Part shown: piece by piece, positions 46,541 to 56,600 of the stretch
Layout of the letters: each line of letters opens with the position of its first letter
How positions within the stretch are numbered: position 1 is the first letter of the stretch
Source of the DNA: Epinephelus fuscoguttatus
Lineage: Eukaryota > Chordata > Actinopteri > Perciformes > Serranidae
Length of the DNA: 64,000 nt
Assembly (NCBI RefSeq): GCF_011397635.1
Contig: NC_064773.1
Span: 24,926,949 to 24,990,948 of the forward strand
Direction of reading: 5' to 3'
The notes under the pieces: generated by a model
The model's database searches: none
Told to the model about the DNA's origin: nothing
The model's input: the letters and a program-made list of their open reading frames with translations, nothing else
Program-made: the position numbers and the translations under genes

Positions 46541-47760
46541 TAACGGAGTGACCCTAAATCAGAGGATTACCCATTAAACATTGGTTACGTAAAGACTACA
46601 GCTTCTCACCAGCCTTCTTTGGTATCATTAGGGCAGAGCTGGGGCCCCTTGAAAGGGCATTTGTCCAGTGATCACAGGCAGAGGGTTGTTTCCAAATTTA
46701 CAGACAACACAAATCTTGAGTAGCATTTTGGAAAAAGCCAAACAAGCAAAGGAAGGGGAACATATGGGAAGTATCTGAAAAACTGCATAATTACTACAGT
46801 TTGAGTGAGCAGCACCTGGGGCACAGCGAAATCCTCTGCATCCAATTAAAGAAAACTGTCTAAATAGTTTCGTGGGATTATTTTTATTCATAGAGGTCAT
46901 CCACTTGTGAGTAAACTTTCAAAATAAATTCTTTCACACAATTTACATGAAATTTGAATAATTTCTACTGGAGCATCAAAGGGGAACTTAGGAGGGTACT
47001 GACCCAGCAAAACTCTCCAAACTCCCTGAGGCTTTACAGAAACGTGAATGACACCAAACAGATAAAAGAACGCAATCATGCACGGTAAGGTCGTATAAAT
47101 TAAGACTTCCAACCAGCCTCAGTCTCAGGTAGTACAGTCCTTGGATCAGAACCCTTTGGGCTGTCAGATGAAGTACGTCTCTTTCTCCAAGGCTGTGGAT
47201 AACCCTGCTCGACCTCCAGGAACATCAGTTTGTAGAACATTGTGTTAGAAATCCTCCTGGGATCTGAGACGGGAGCTCTGGAGCTAATAGGTACAGATAT
47301 CCATTTTCTTCCCTGCCTGCGCCTTCTTCCTCATTCCCCCCTGCACTGCAAAAAATGTCCATCTCAAATGCACTTGCACACAGAAAGCGGCTGGCCGGGC
47401 AGCCACAGTTAAGTGTGAATTCAACTCCAACTGCTGCAGCAAGCGACGCAGCAGCAGCAGTGGTGAAATATTAATCAAAATTTAATCTTCAACCACTTTA
47501 TTTGACGTTGTTTAACTGATGTATGCGCAGAGTGACAGCAGAAAGAAAGCTTCTCTGTGCTCACCTTGAAAATCAGTTTAAAGTGTTTGTACGAGCAGGA
47601 TTTTCTGACACCTAAAAAATAGTCTGGAAGCCAAATATAGTCCAACTCGTTACATGCACAAGTGTGATGTGGAAATTTGACACCACCAATGTGCACACGG
47701 GAATTAAGAGACATCTTGTGTCAAGCAGTTAAACTTATGTATAAATTCATAGATTCTGGA
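46541..47760. other. Low-repeat interval, candidate conserved noncoding DNA
   Basis: There are no transposon signatures for over 1 kb. On the minus strand 47280-47108 is open for about 57 codons with ordinary residue composition and is followed by an open frame 47112-46897 with a hydrophobic N-terminal stretch. Neither has a recognisable family or convincing splice sites. I leave them uncalled. Confidence 0.3.
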
Positions 47761-48779
47761 TTTTTTTTTACTGAGGAAGAAGATGTTAATTTATAATGGA
47801 AGTAACTGAACTTTTTTCTTGGAAAACATTAAAACATGTCTGGAGGCAATCTTAGTCCTAAATGGCCACATTTTGCAAAGCCCAGTCGCCACAAGAAAGC
47901 ATTGTTTTAAGTAAATTTGCACATTTCAAATCAATATTTCAGAGATGATTTAGTATATGAGCTGACTGTCATCAAGAAGTGGAGGGGACGGTGGATGGCA
48001 GCAACGCTGGGCAAGATGCCTGCAATGCTGCTGAACACCATAGAACACTGCTCGAGACCAACAAACAGCACAACCAGTTGTGTTCAGAGAGTCACTGCTT
48101 TGTTTCCAGCAGCGTTTTAGCCACCAAGCGTGGGTGTTTTTCTGTCACTCGTCGCTGTTTTTTCCATCAGGGATAGTGCCGCAATAAGTGGTTGTTTTTA
48201 CCCAAGTATCTCTGCATTACCAGCCAGGATTGTGCCACAAAAAGAGTGTAAGCCTTTTTTTTGTGCCTAAAGTTAACCACATGTTAGTCAGAGCATTGTT
48301 GAAACATAAACTTTCAATGTATCCACTACAAAATAACAAAAATGTAATGTATCAGTGGCTTGGCAGAAACGTACAATGCCAACATTTTTTCTGGCAACTG
48401 GATGGTCTTGCCACGGTCAGTTCTTCCTTTTATTGTGATGCATTGAGACAATGTGTTGTCAATGTGCTACAAAAGATGCCATGTTTAATCAATGGACAGC
48501 AGCTACAGCATGCTTCCATTTACTAATCAAGTTGTGTCCCTTTCATGCAGCACTGCATGAATACTTTACAGTTTGTTCTGAACACTACAGATCTCTGAGC
48601 ACATTAAAGCAATGCCTGCCTTTAGTGTCAGTAATATGAGCCTAGGTGGGATGTAACTTAGCATATTGACTCTATATACTGAACTTATGTACACATTTTA
48701 GAGACTCTGAGGTACTTTGCTTGAATATTTCCATTTCATGTCTCATTATACTCCCACTGTGCTACAGTTCTGAGAGAAC
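47761..48779. repeat. Dispersed repeat, GTTTTTACC family, second locus
   Basis: CAGCAACGCTGGGCAAGATG, GTGGTTGTTTTTACCCAAGT and AGCCTTTTTTTTGTGCC parallel 40.6-40.87 kb, and GTACAATGCCAACATTTTTT (48371-48390) parallels 41.73 and 46.18 kb. The frame 48188-48526 is a by-product. Borders approximate. Confidence 0.5.
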
Positions 48780-49470
48780 TATTTTATTTCGGTGCATTGA
48801 CGTGATAGTTATTCATAACTTTAAACTTACAACAAGACATGCCATGAGATTTTCAATACATCCTCAAAAGTATATAAAATAGTTTCAAGTAAGCTCTACC
48901 TTAACCAACTACAACAGTAAAATGCTATTTACAGTGATAATAACCTAATATGTAATAGGCTTTATATAGTAAGCTATAACACTCACAGGGAGGATTTTTG
49001 ATACTGTAAGTACATTTTGCTAACTTGCTTAAAAATGTCAATGCATAACTTTTACTTGTATTCAAAAATTTTTACAGTGTAGCATTGTCTCTTTTACTTA
49101 TGTAAAGGACATATTAATGTATTAGTAATAATAATTTCATATAAAACAGGCTATATATAGTAGGATATAACAGTCACAGGTGAAATTTTTGATACTGTAC
49201 ATACATTTTACCAATAATTCTTGCTTGAAGATGTCAATGATGACTTTTACAGTGTAGTGTTTGAACTTTTACTTATGTAAAGGACACATTAATGTATTAG
49301 TAATAATAATCTAATATAAAATAGGCTATATATAGTTAGATATAACACCCACAAGGGCAAACTGTGATCCTGTACATACATTTTACTAACACTGCTTCCT
49401 GAGAAATGTCAATGAATGACTTTTACTTGTGTTCACATATTTTTACAGTGTAGTCTTGCTAATTTTAGTT
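48780..49470. repeat. Tandem AT-rich repeat, about three units of 175-191 bp
   Basis: The phrase AGGCTATATATAGTA followed by ATAACA-C-CAC recurs, with the ACTCAC/AGTCAC/ACCCAC marks at 48978, 49169 and 49344, giving spacings of 191 and 175 bp. Each unit also has GTACATACATTTT, a GACTTTTACTTG phrase and TTTTTACAGTGTAG. Unit 1 is the most diverged. The TTTTACTT motifs link it to a very common teleost repeat. Confidence 0.75.
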
Positions 49471-49897
49471 ACTCAAAATAATGTTAACAACAAATGTGCT
49501 AAGCCTCTTGAACCTGTCATTGTTTAATGTGTCGTCACAGCGACTTTTGGGTGTATATTGATGGATTCTGTTTGGATGTATTTCATGTGTTATCAGATTC
49601 AAACATGATTAAGAGCTGTAATAAGTCAACCCTTAAGATTTAAGTAGAAGTTAGAATAAAGCTTAGTATCTTTGCATGTAGCGAGATCCCTGAACCTAGT
49701 TATGTCTTTTCAAATAGTTGGTGCAAACTCATTTTCTCTTAGGTCATGTGCCAAGTTGAGTCCTCACACATTGGACAGGTCATTATGGAGTCTTACTGCC
49801 CTTCCTGCACATTATCAGAAAGCACTTAAATATCTATTTAATGTCAATGCTTTTTACATTTCATGAGTAGAATGTTGTTAATATGGATATTTTTTGC
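49471..49897. other. Unique AT-rich sequence upstream of the first exon
   Basis: No repeat or TATA-type core promoter was recognised. It ends in TATTTTTTGCAG (49887-49898), a good splice-acceptor consensus, so an upstream noncoding exon could also splice here. Confidence 0.35.
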
Positions 49898-49898
49898 A

Positions 49899-50248
49899 GC
49901 GTGCTTCACCTCCAACAGAAGAAGACATAGATGAGAACAGGCTTCTGGGATATGACTGACGGCTCCTCGCAGCCAACCAGAGCAGGGATGCTGCGAGCAC
50001 CTCGCCTGCTTCTCTGCCGCTATTGGCTGTCCTCTGGAGAGCCGGGGTTTGTTCTGATATTAATGACTGCTGAGGAGACGGCGGCGCATCTATGTGGTCC
50101 GCCTGACACTTGATCGAGGGGAGAGATGCGCCCTTAACAGCCGCTGTGAAGACTGGAAGGGAAGGGCACAGGGAACACATAAATCTCTCTCCACACTCTC
50201 GACAACCTGCTTTTTGGACTTCGCCGTTTTTTTCGTTTCCCCCTCTTC
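49899..50248 (+). promoter_or_regulatory. Putative promoter and 5' leader of a host gene
   Basis: Sequence becomes GC-richer with many CpGs. CCAAT-type boxes occur as CAGCCAACCAG (49970-49980) and, inverted, CTATTGGCTG (50020-50029). AGTTTCTGCCGCC-like and GGAGACGGCGGCGC motifs follow. CATAAATCTCTC (50177-50188) could be a weak TATA-like element. Placement upstream of a strong ATG plus splice donor suggests transcription start between about 50050 and 50200 on the plus strand. The start cannot be fixed without transcript data. Three uORFs follow. Confidence 0.5.
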
Positions 50249-50323
50249 ATGCAGAAGCGTTTCGATGTGGAAGAACTGAATTCTCAGCAGCTGCGTAAAA
50301 ATAAGAAGACCACACATTGTTGA
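50249..50323 (+). promoter_or_regulatory. Upstream ORF 1 (24 codons plus stop)
   Basis: ATG at 50249, stop TGA at 50321-50323; begins MQKRFDVEELNSQQ. It ends 88 bases before the main ATG. It could lower translation of the main frame if included in the mRNA. Functional status unknown. Confidence 0.4.
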
Positions 50324-50331
50324 CTGGCTTT

Positions 50332-50387
50332 ATGTTGCGCGCTGGGGCTCGCTCGTCATTGGAGCGGCGCACTTGATGGGAATATAG
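50332..50387 (+). promoter_or_regulatory. Two overlapping upstream ORFs joined by TGATG
   Basis: uORF 2 runs from ATG 50332 to TGA 50374-50376 (14 residues, MLRAGARSSLERRT). Its stop overlaps the ATG of uORF 3 (50376-50387, Met-Gly-Ile-stop). uORF 3 is in frame with the main ATG at 50412, so its TAG also closes the main frame upstream and supports 50412 as the start. Confidence 0.45.
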
Positions 50388-50411
50388 ACACATACTGCTT
50401 CGAGGGCTATC

Positions 50412-50424
50412 ATGGTAGAATCGG
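50412..50424 (+). CDS. First coding exon of an unidentified host gene (MVES...)
   Basis: ATG GTA GAA TCG G is followed directly by GTAAGT (50425-50430), a perfect splice donor, so this exon contributes four codons plus one base (phase 1). The start has strong Kozak context: A at -3 and G at +4 (ATCATGG). The main frame is closed upstream by TAG at 50385-50387. The leader with CCAAT-type boxes and uORFs precedes it, and no transposon signature overlaps it. Very short first coding exons followed by large introns are common in vertebrate developmental and neuronal genes. Four residues do not identify the protein, and I could not recognise a second exon in the remaining 13.5 kb, so the first intron probably runs beyond the window. 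An alternative is a spurious ATG-donor pair in noncoding RNA. Confidence 0.5.
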
Positions 50425-52710
50425 GTAAGTTTACTCTTTTTTACTCCTCAAATGTGTCTCTGTCATTTCATAGCGTACATGTCGCACGGTTGCATCTGCG
50501 CAACGCATTTTCCAAGTTAATGAAAAACGCCTGAATTCAGTGATCCGGCGGTGTTTAAACGGACACGTAGTCTTGTGATTGAAATCATTTGGCTTCCCAA
50601 ACACCAATCAGTCATGCGTGATTGCAGAAATGAGGTGAAACATTGCAGGATAATTATGCTGATGACTGGCCTCGAACCTTCACTTGACGTGGAGACGCGC
50701 TTTTGCGCAACTATGTAGGATGCGCCTCAACCAGACCGGATTTATGATGGACAGTGTTTAGGCTTCACAAAACATTAGTCAATTCAGGGAATTTGACGTT
50801 TGTTTGTGTGTGTGTGCGTGTGTGCAGAGTGATGGACTGGCAGTTTTCATGTCCCCGGGTCCTGCTTAGTGAGCGCACACCAGACACGTCTCGAAGAAAT
50901 CCACAGAATGGTGGACACCCCCCCCCCCTCCCCCCTCCTCCCCCTCACTCTCTCCTTTCCTCTCCGTTCCTGTTGCAAACAGAGAAGTCGTTACCGACAC
51001 ATGCCACGAAAGTACATACCCGGGCGCCTTTTTAACACAGGGCACACACACACTCCAGCTGGTGCGCAGAGAGGATTCTTTGCTTTTACCGCCATCTCGG
51101 CACGTTGCATCCAGGGCTTTTTGTGTAATTAACACACAGCTACTGAGAGGCATCTTCGAGCACATTCACCAGCATCACTTCACCTGCTTGTACCAGTACA
51201 CCCACACATCCAGGGATCCGGCTGGAGAGAAAAAGAGGGAGAGGGAAGGTATTCACTAATCCCCTAACTGCATTGGGGCATCTCTCTACCCTCTCTCCCT
51301 CCCATTTTATCTCTCACACCCTCCCTTCTGTCCAAAATGTATGTCATCCAGCAGACATATTACTCATGAATATTTGAAAGCCAGATAAACAGATAATGGC
51401 CGATAATGACAAATGTGATTTTCACCAAGGGGGCTGCTGAATCTGATTGCTATAATCTTCTGTGTGGACGTGTGCGTGTGTGTATGCGTGCATGCATGGG
51501 AGTGTGTGTGCGCTCGTTCCCCAGTGATGGATACAATAGATTGTGGCCTCCATGGTGCGAATGACTCACCCAGAAGCAGCTGCTCGATATGAAACACCGA
51601 GTCAAATGCCACATGAAAGCCGTCATGCCCTCACATCAGACACGCCGTGCCACGCTGAGAAAAACCTCGGCCCTCACAACATGTATTGTTCCCGCTTCCA
51701 GTGATGTGACTACCTGCTCGTCCAGCTATGGCCAAGTGTATATTGCCATGTTTGGCCATCAGCCTTCCACAAGTGATCCTTGAGACTGAATGTTTATGAA
51801 GGGTTTTCCTGCAGACATTGAACAGTGGCGAATATGATTTCACATCTTGTAAAAATACAGTCCTAAGAGGTTTGAGTATGTGCTCATGTCTTAACGTTGA
51901 AACCACGTTGCAGTTCCTCCCCTCGTGGTGATAAAAACAGTGAAGCAAAGCAGTAATGGGTTGCTTTATTAATTTGGTCACATTTGTTCAAAACAAATCA
52001 ATATTACATGTCCTCACTAAGTCATACACTTAAAGCGAGCGGCTTTACGAATTGCCTATTGATCTGCGTGTGAACAGTGAGGTGGGGGGGAGGCGGATGT
52101 GTGTGTGGAAAAAGGTATTGTGCTTGCAGTGGCCTTGTGGAGGCTTGGAAGAACATGATAGGCAGGACGGTGTGGGTGTTCCATATTCATTTCTCTATAG
52201 GCAGAGGGCAGCAGGTTCCTGTGAGGTGAGAGGATGTGTGGGCGCCAAACGCTACAACCGGTTCAGAGTCAAAGTGGAGTTCAGATAGGCTACACTATCG
52301 CTCCATCGAAATCTAATTAATCTCAAGATCTTTTTTCCATAATGGTGGTAACAAGATGCCCCGGAATCAATTGAGGCTCCTGAGTGAAATGCATGTAAAC
52401 ATATTCACAAGACGGCTGCAGGGGATCAGTCTGTGCAGCCAAGCATAGGCTCTCTGATAGCATCCTGTTCCCAAACAAACACAGGCACCCATTAAAATGG
52501 AATAAGCACAGGCAGAGGGCAAAAGGAATAGGGGGGAAGAGAGTGATGTGCAAGGTTTTTTTCTTTCTTGGATCTGGTGGATGGACTGTAGTAGACCCAA
52601 AATATATGAAACAAGGTTCCTACAGATCCTTAAAAGGCGTTAACCAAAAAATAAGGCCTTAATTGTTTTAAACTCACAAATATCTTAAATCAGTCTTTCA
52701 AAATAGGCTG
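50425..52710 (+). other. Putative first intron, 5' part, low in repeats
   Basis: 50430-51350 and 51600-52560 lack transposon signatures. Simple sequence is limited to a C/T run (50919-50962) and CA/TG-rich stretches (51035-51055, 51470-51510). Proximal first introns often hold enhancers, and the even composition of 51045-51230 and 52240-52560 fits that. No acceptor-bounded open exon was convincing. Confidence 0.35.
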
Positions 52711-53340
52711 TTCTCACGCATTGTTCCTACGTTTTCCCGATCAAAAGTATTGCACCAAACTGAGCCAGCAGATTGTGTAAAACCCACGTATTTGGGAAGG
52801 CAGTGATCACGGGAGCGTATCTGTGTTTCCCGGGTTCTATGTTCCCCACTTAACCCTGCAAAAGAGGATCTATGTTTCCCGCTTACACAAAAAAGGTTCT
52901 ATGTTCCCTGCTCAACCAAGCGGGAAACATAGAACCTTTTTTGTGTAAATGGGGAACATAGAACCTTGTTTGCAGGGTTAAGTGGGGAACATAGAACCCG
53001 GGAAACATAGAACCCTGGAAACATAGGGATGACCCCGTGATCACCAGACCAATGATGGGAATAAAGAAGGGAGTGGTCCCCATGAGGAGGGAGGTGGGGT
53101 GATGGACGAGTCACAAAACTCAGGACTTTCCTCATGAGACCAGAGTTTGGAACTGTTTGAACTTTGAGTGAACTTTCAGTAATTTTAAGGTACGTTGTCA
53201 CCATGTTTATTTTCATAAATCTAACCTACGTAACTTAATGTGAAGTACGTGACTTAATTTGAAGTACTTAACATCATTTGTTGGGTGCTAATTCATAGGA
53301 TATCATACAAACAGTTGCATGAGGACATGTTGTTCAAAAG
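52711..53340. mobile_element. Dispersed element sharing flanks with the 25.3-26.6 kb repeat
   Basis: The left end GGCTGTTCTCACGCATTGTT and the right part (AATCTAACCTACGTAACTTA, GTGCTAATTCAT, ACAGTTGCATGAGGACAT) match the flanks of the 29-bp minisatellite. Here the CCTAACCTACAT motif is present only about once and the middle is taken by a foldback hairpin. No protein is encoded. Confidence 0.65.
52803..53044. repeat. Near-loopless foldback hairpin, arms about 115-125 bp
   Basis: GTGATCACGGG at 52803 is mirrored by CCCCGTGATCAC ending 53044. Inner segments pair as GGGTTCTATGTTCCCCACTT with AAGTGGGGAACATAGAACCC, then CTTAACCCTGCA with TGCAGGGTTAAG, and CCGCTTACACAAAAAAGG with CCTTTTTTGTGTAAATGG. 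The centre is near 52915-52920 (CCAAGCGGG) with almost no loop. The arms are themselves made of reiterated GGTTCTATGTTTCCC units. Minus-strand frames across it give FYVSRV/FYVPHL-type peptide repeats of no coding meaning. Confidence 0.88.
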
Positions 53341-54190
53341 CCTTAAAAATGCTAAGACATGGAAGTAAGATTTTAGATCGTTTTATCCGATGATGTTATG
53401 TTGTTAAATCTCTTAATGTCTTAAATGTCCAAGTAATTTTTTAAATAAATAAATAATGTCACCACGTCAGGATCAACACATTCTCACTCTGACCTCGTCA
53501 TGGACTTTCGACGTCCACACACAACGTGCAAGGTACCCTGGATGCGTTGGTTATTGACATCCTGGGACACCGTGTCAAGTTCTGCCTGTTACCTGCATTG
53601 TCTTCTTTCAAGATACACTTCTGGCTTAAGAATCTTACGGGAGGCAAACACCTGCCCCACTTGGACTTTTGCAGCCTTAACTTTCACCCTTGTCCTGTTG
53701 CGTTTCCCCCTGATGCTGCCGGGCATCATTTAATTATAATGGCAACCAGCCAGGTATCATGCCAATGTTAAAGGATGCCGCAAGTCACTGCCCAAGTACC
53801 AGATTTCGACAACTTCGGATTGAGACCAGGCTCTCAGGATAGTGGACACATCAGCACCAGCTGGGATGCTCAGAGCAGACGATCCACTGTCTGCTAGCTA
53901 GCTCTTGCTACACCCTGGACAACATATGGCAGTACAAATTAAACAAAAACTGTCTATTCATCTATGTTTTTGTGGCATGATTGAAACCCGGCAGTGCATC
54001 CAAGGCTTGGTGTATTTTATGCAAAAACAATTCAAACTCAGGGTGATGGAATTAGGGCAGGACAACTTGCCAGCAATGCCAGGCCTTTATCAATTCAGTT
54101 CAACCCCTGTCTTCGCCATGGCACCAAAAAGTCATGTTTCATGTTACATCAAACATTTGGGTGAAATTATCCCAAACCCATAGTAATTAC
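53341..54190. repeat. Dispersed repeat, class unresolved
   Basis: GGTTATTGACATCCTGGGAC, ACCGTGTCAAGTTCTG and GATGCTGCCGGGCATCATTT (53545-53730) are written in the style of a common fish repeat. Frames at 53500-53771 and 53905-54183 lack domains. Confidence 0.4.
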
Positions 54191-56110
54191 TGTTGGTTGT
54201 TTTTGTGTTATTTGGTCTTAAATTTAATTCTGACAGTAAAAAGTCTTTAAAAGTCTTCAGTCTAACCTTCCTCAAGCTGTAGGAACCTCAGAAAGACACA
54301 GAGAAAGAAAGGAAGGAAGGAAACAAAAAGAAGGTGAGGATCAAAACATGCTTTGATGGCAGCAGCCATGACATTTTGGTGTTCAGTCCATATCAAAGGT
54401 CAGAATGGGATGTGACACCTTTTTTGTATCCAGTGACATTTGCTTTTACATTAGCATTTTAGGTCTTTAGATAGCACATGTTTCTAGAGTGTGTGAGTAC
54501 ACTATTGTGCTGGAACCATGCCGCTCTCACGACAGTGTGTTTGAAAAAACGATCACGTGTAATAGATTAATGTCAGGTGTTTGGAAAACAAGAACTGAGA
54601 CTGACGCTCACACACAAAAAAATCAAAGCTATTAAGCTCTAATTAGTCTGCCATTCTGCAGATTCATATCAGAGTTGGACATGATAGGAACATATGCCCA
54701 TATTGCAGTTTCAAACATGATCGGAGAAGAAGGAGGACATCTAAGGGCTACTGCTGTGCTGTCCATCTGTTCTGTATTCAGATTGATACATATAGGCTCT
54801 CGGTGCACTAATGAAAAGCTTGGATGATGCCGTATCATGAGACCAAACCAAGTGTTCGTGTATTGATGAAGCTGCAGTGATTTCATGCATGCACGGACAC
54901 ACATTGCTTTTATGTGCACACACGTGCAGAAATATGCACATAAATGCACATATATAAAGCAAAGGCTGTCTCACAATCAGGCAGTCATTCGGCTGCTAAG
55001 CCTTTCGATAGACGCAAAGCCACGGTGTCTTTTGAAAGTGCCGTATCTTTCATCTGTTTTAGCTGAGGAAGAGTAGCAGAGAATGAAAACAGAAAGAGAA
55101 AGCCCATATCAGACCCCATGAAATCATAATAAAGAGGTCCAAGCCAGCGATAAATGCATTTCAGTGGCATATAATGATTGATTCCGTCTGCCGTAGGAAC
55201 TTATTCCCTGCAGGCTTGTGGCCCCTTGACCAGCCATATATTATTCATATAAATATAGATAGCTGCGCATCTTAGAGGCAGCACACATGCCACATTTGCA
55301 CCTGCAGATTCAATTTGGCACTGACTTTGAGGGATATGCCGCTGGCTCCATTCCCCCTGCCAGCCCCCCCCCCCCCCCTCACACCTCCCTCTTTCATTTT
55401 GGCTAGCAGCTATACATGGAACATTATGCAGATTTCTGTCGAGAGTGAGTGCGATTATGTTGGGGGAGAAATGAGTGTTGGAATGTTCGCTACGCCTTTG
55501 ACCTTATCAGCGGCAGCCTTAAGCTGGATACCTTGGCTTAATTTTAATAGATGCAGCACTATGCGAATTAGACAAGGGGACCTAGCTGTGCTCTTTCACT
55601 GCGCGGTGCGTTATGCATGCATTATGCCAATGAGCCCGGGTATATTTTTTTTCTTTAATGTTCTGTGAGGACACTGTCGGATAAATTACGCACACACGCT
55701 CGTGTCTGCCAATGCATGTATCTCTCTATGTATTTGTGTGTGTTCCTGTCTACTCTTTGTGTGTGTGTGAGTGAGTGAAGGTGCAACAGCGTTCAATAGT
55801 GAAGCATGTGTGTTCCCCCTCACTCAGCCCAAGGGCACATCCTGTCCAGAAAAGAGCTGAAAACCCAGAGACTAGGGTCCTGTGGTTAATTTGGAACATT
55901 GATTTTACATTAACAGTCGACTTGCCGCTGATTCATGGCCGCACAAGTGCAGATGTAAGGGGAAAGGTTTCCATCCGCCCCCACGTGCACGCGCACCCAG
56001 ATACATACAGTACGGGAAGCTCCATTATGCATACACACTGCATAGAAAGTTCCCTTTAATGGACTCTCCCTTACCTTGGAGAAAGCATAATAGTAAATCA
56101 ATGAGGTGAA
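54191..56110. other. Low-repeat interval, candidate conserved noncoding DNA
   Basis: 54610-54890, 54960-55320 and especially 55390-55640 have even composition without repeat signatures. The last contains TGACCTTATCAGCGGCAGCC (GATA-type core) and GCGTTATGCATGCATTATGC. A 15-base C-run lies at 55364-55378. A plus-strand frame of 117 codons at 55315-55668 crosses the C-run and is domain-free, so I do not call it. Confidence 0.35.
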
Positions 56111-56600
56111 GGGCAGAGGGAGGGACAGTAAAGCCTTTCAGAGGCGCCCACCCACTAAGGGGCTTACCCAGAATGTCTATCGGAATTGGTGTCACGGCTG
56201 CGCTCTATGTTCATCGTGGGTCCAGTGTCACCACAAGTGTTGTACAAGTCTTCTCTCACGTGCTTTTAGAGCAATTTATTTACAGTGTTTTTTACCTTAA
56301 TATCGATACTGTGAAGAAACTGCAAGGTTGACTGTTTGTGCGTTCACGGAAGTATTTACACAATGAGATTTTTGATAAATAATCATCAGTAATGTGAATA
56401 TAATGACTATGTGGGTTAAGGCAAATAATAGAAGAGCCACAACAGTCTGGTAAGTTCAGAAAATTACATCACTTTACTGTAATGCAGCCTTTAAAACTAC
56501 CGTGAGACATCACTATTACCATGTCTAAAATCAAAAACAGTATCTAGTCTCATATCACGATATCGATATACTATCGGTATATTGCCCGGTACTAGCAGTA
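56111..56600. mobile_element. Truncated hAT-like fragment
   Basis: ACATCACTTTACTGTAATGC, CAGTATCTAGTCTCATATCACG and GATATCGATATACTATCGG with ATATTGCCCGG (56465-56592) form an end of a widespread vertebrate repeat with clustered GATATCGAT motifs. The other end is missing; the first 150 bp are unassigned. Confidence 0.55.

Noticed and set aside
55315..55668. Plus-strand frame of 117 codons as exon 2 of the gene at 50.4 kb
   Set aside because: It crosses a 15-base C-run, has no clear acceptor/donor pair in the right phase, and no domain.
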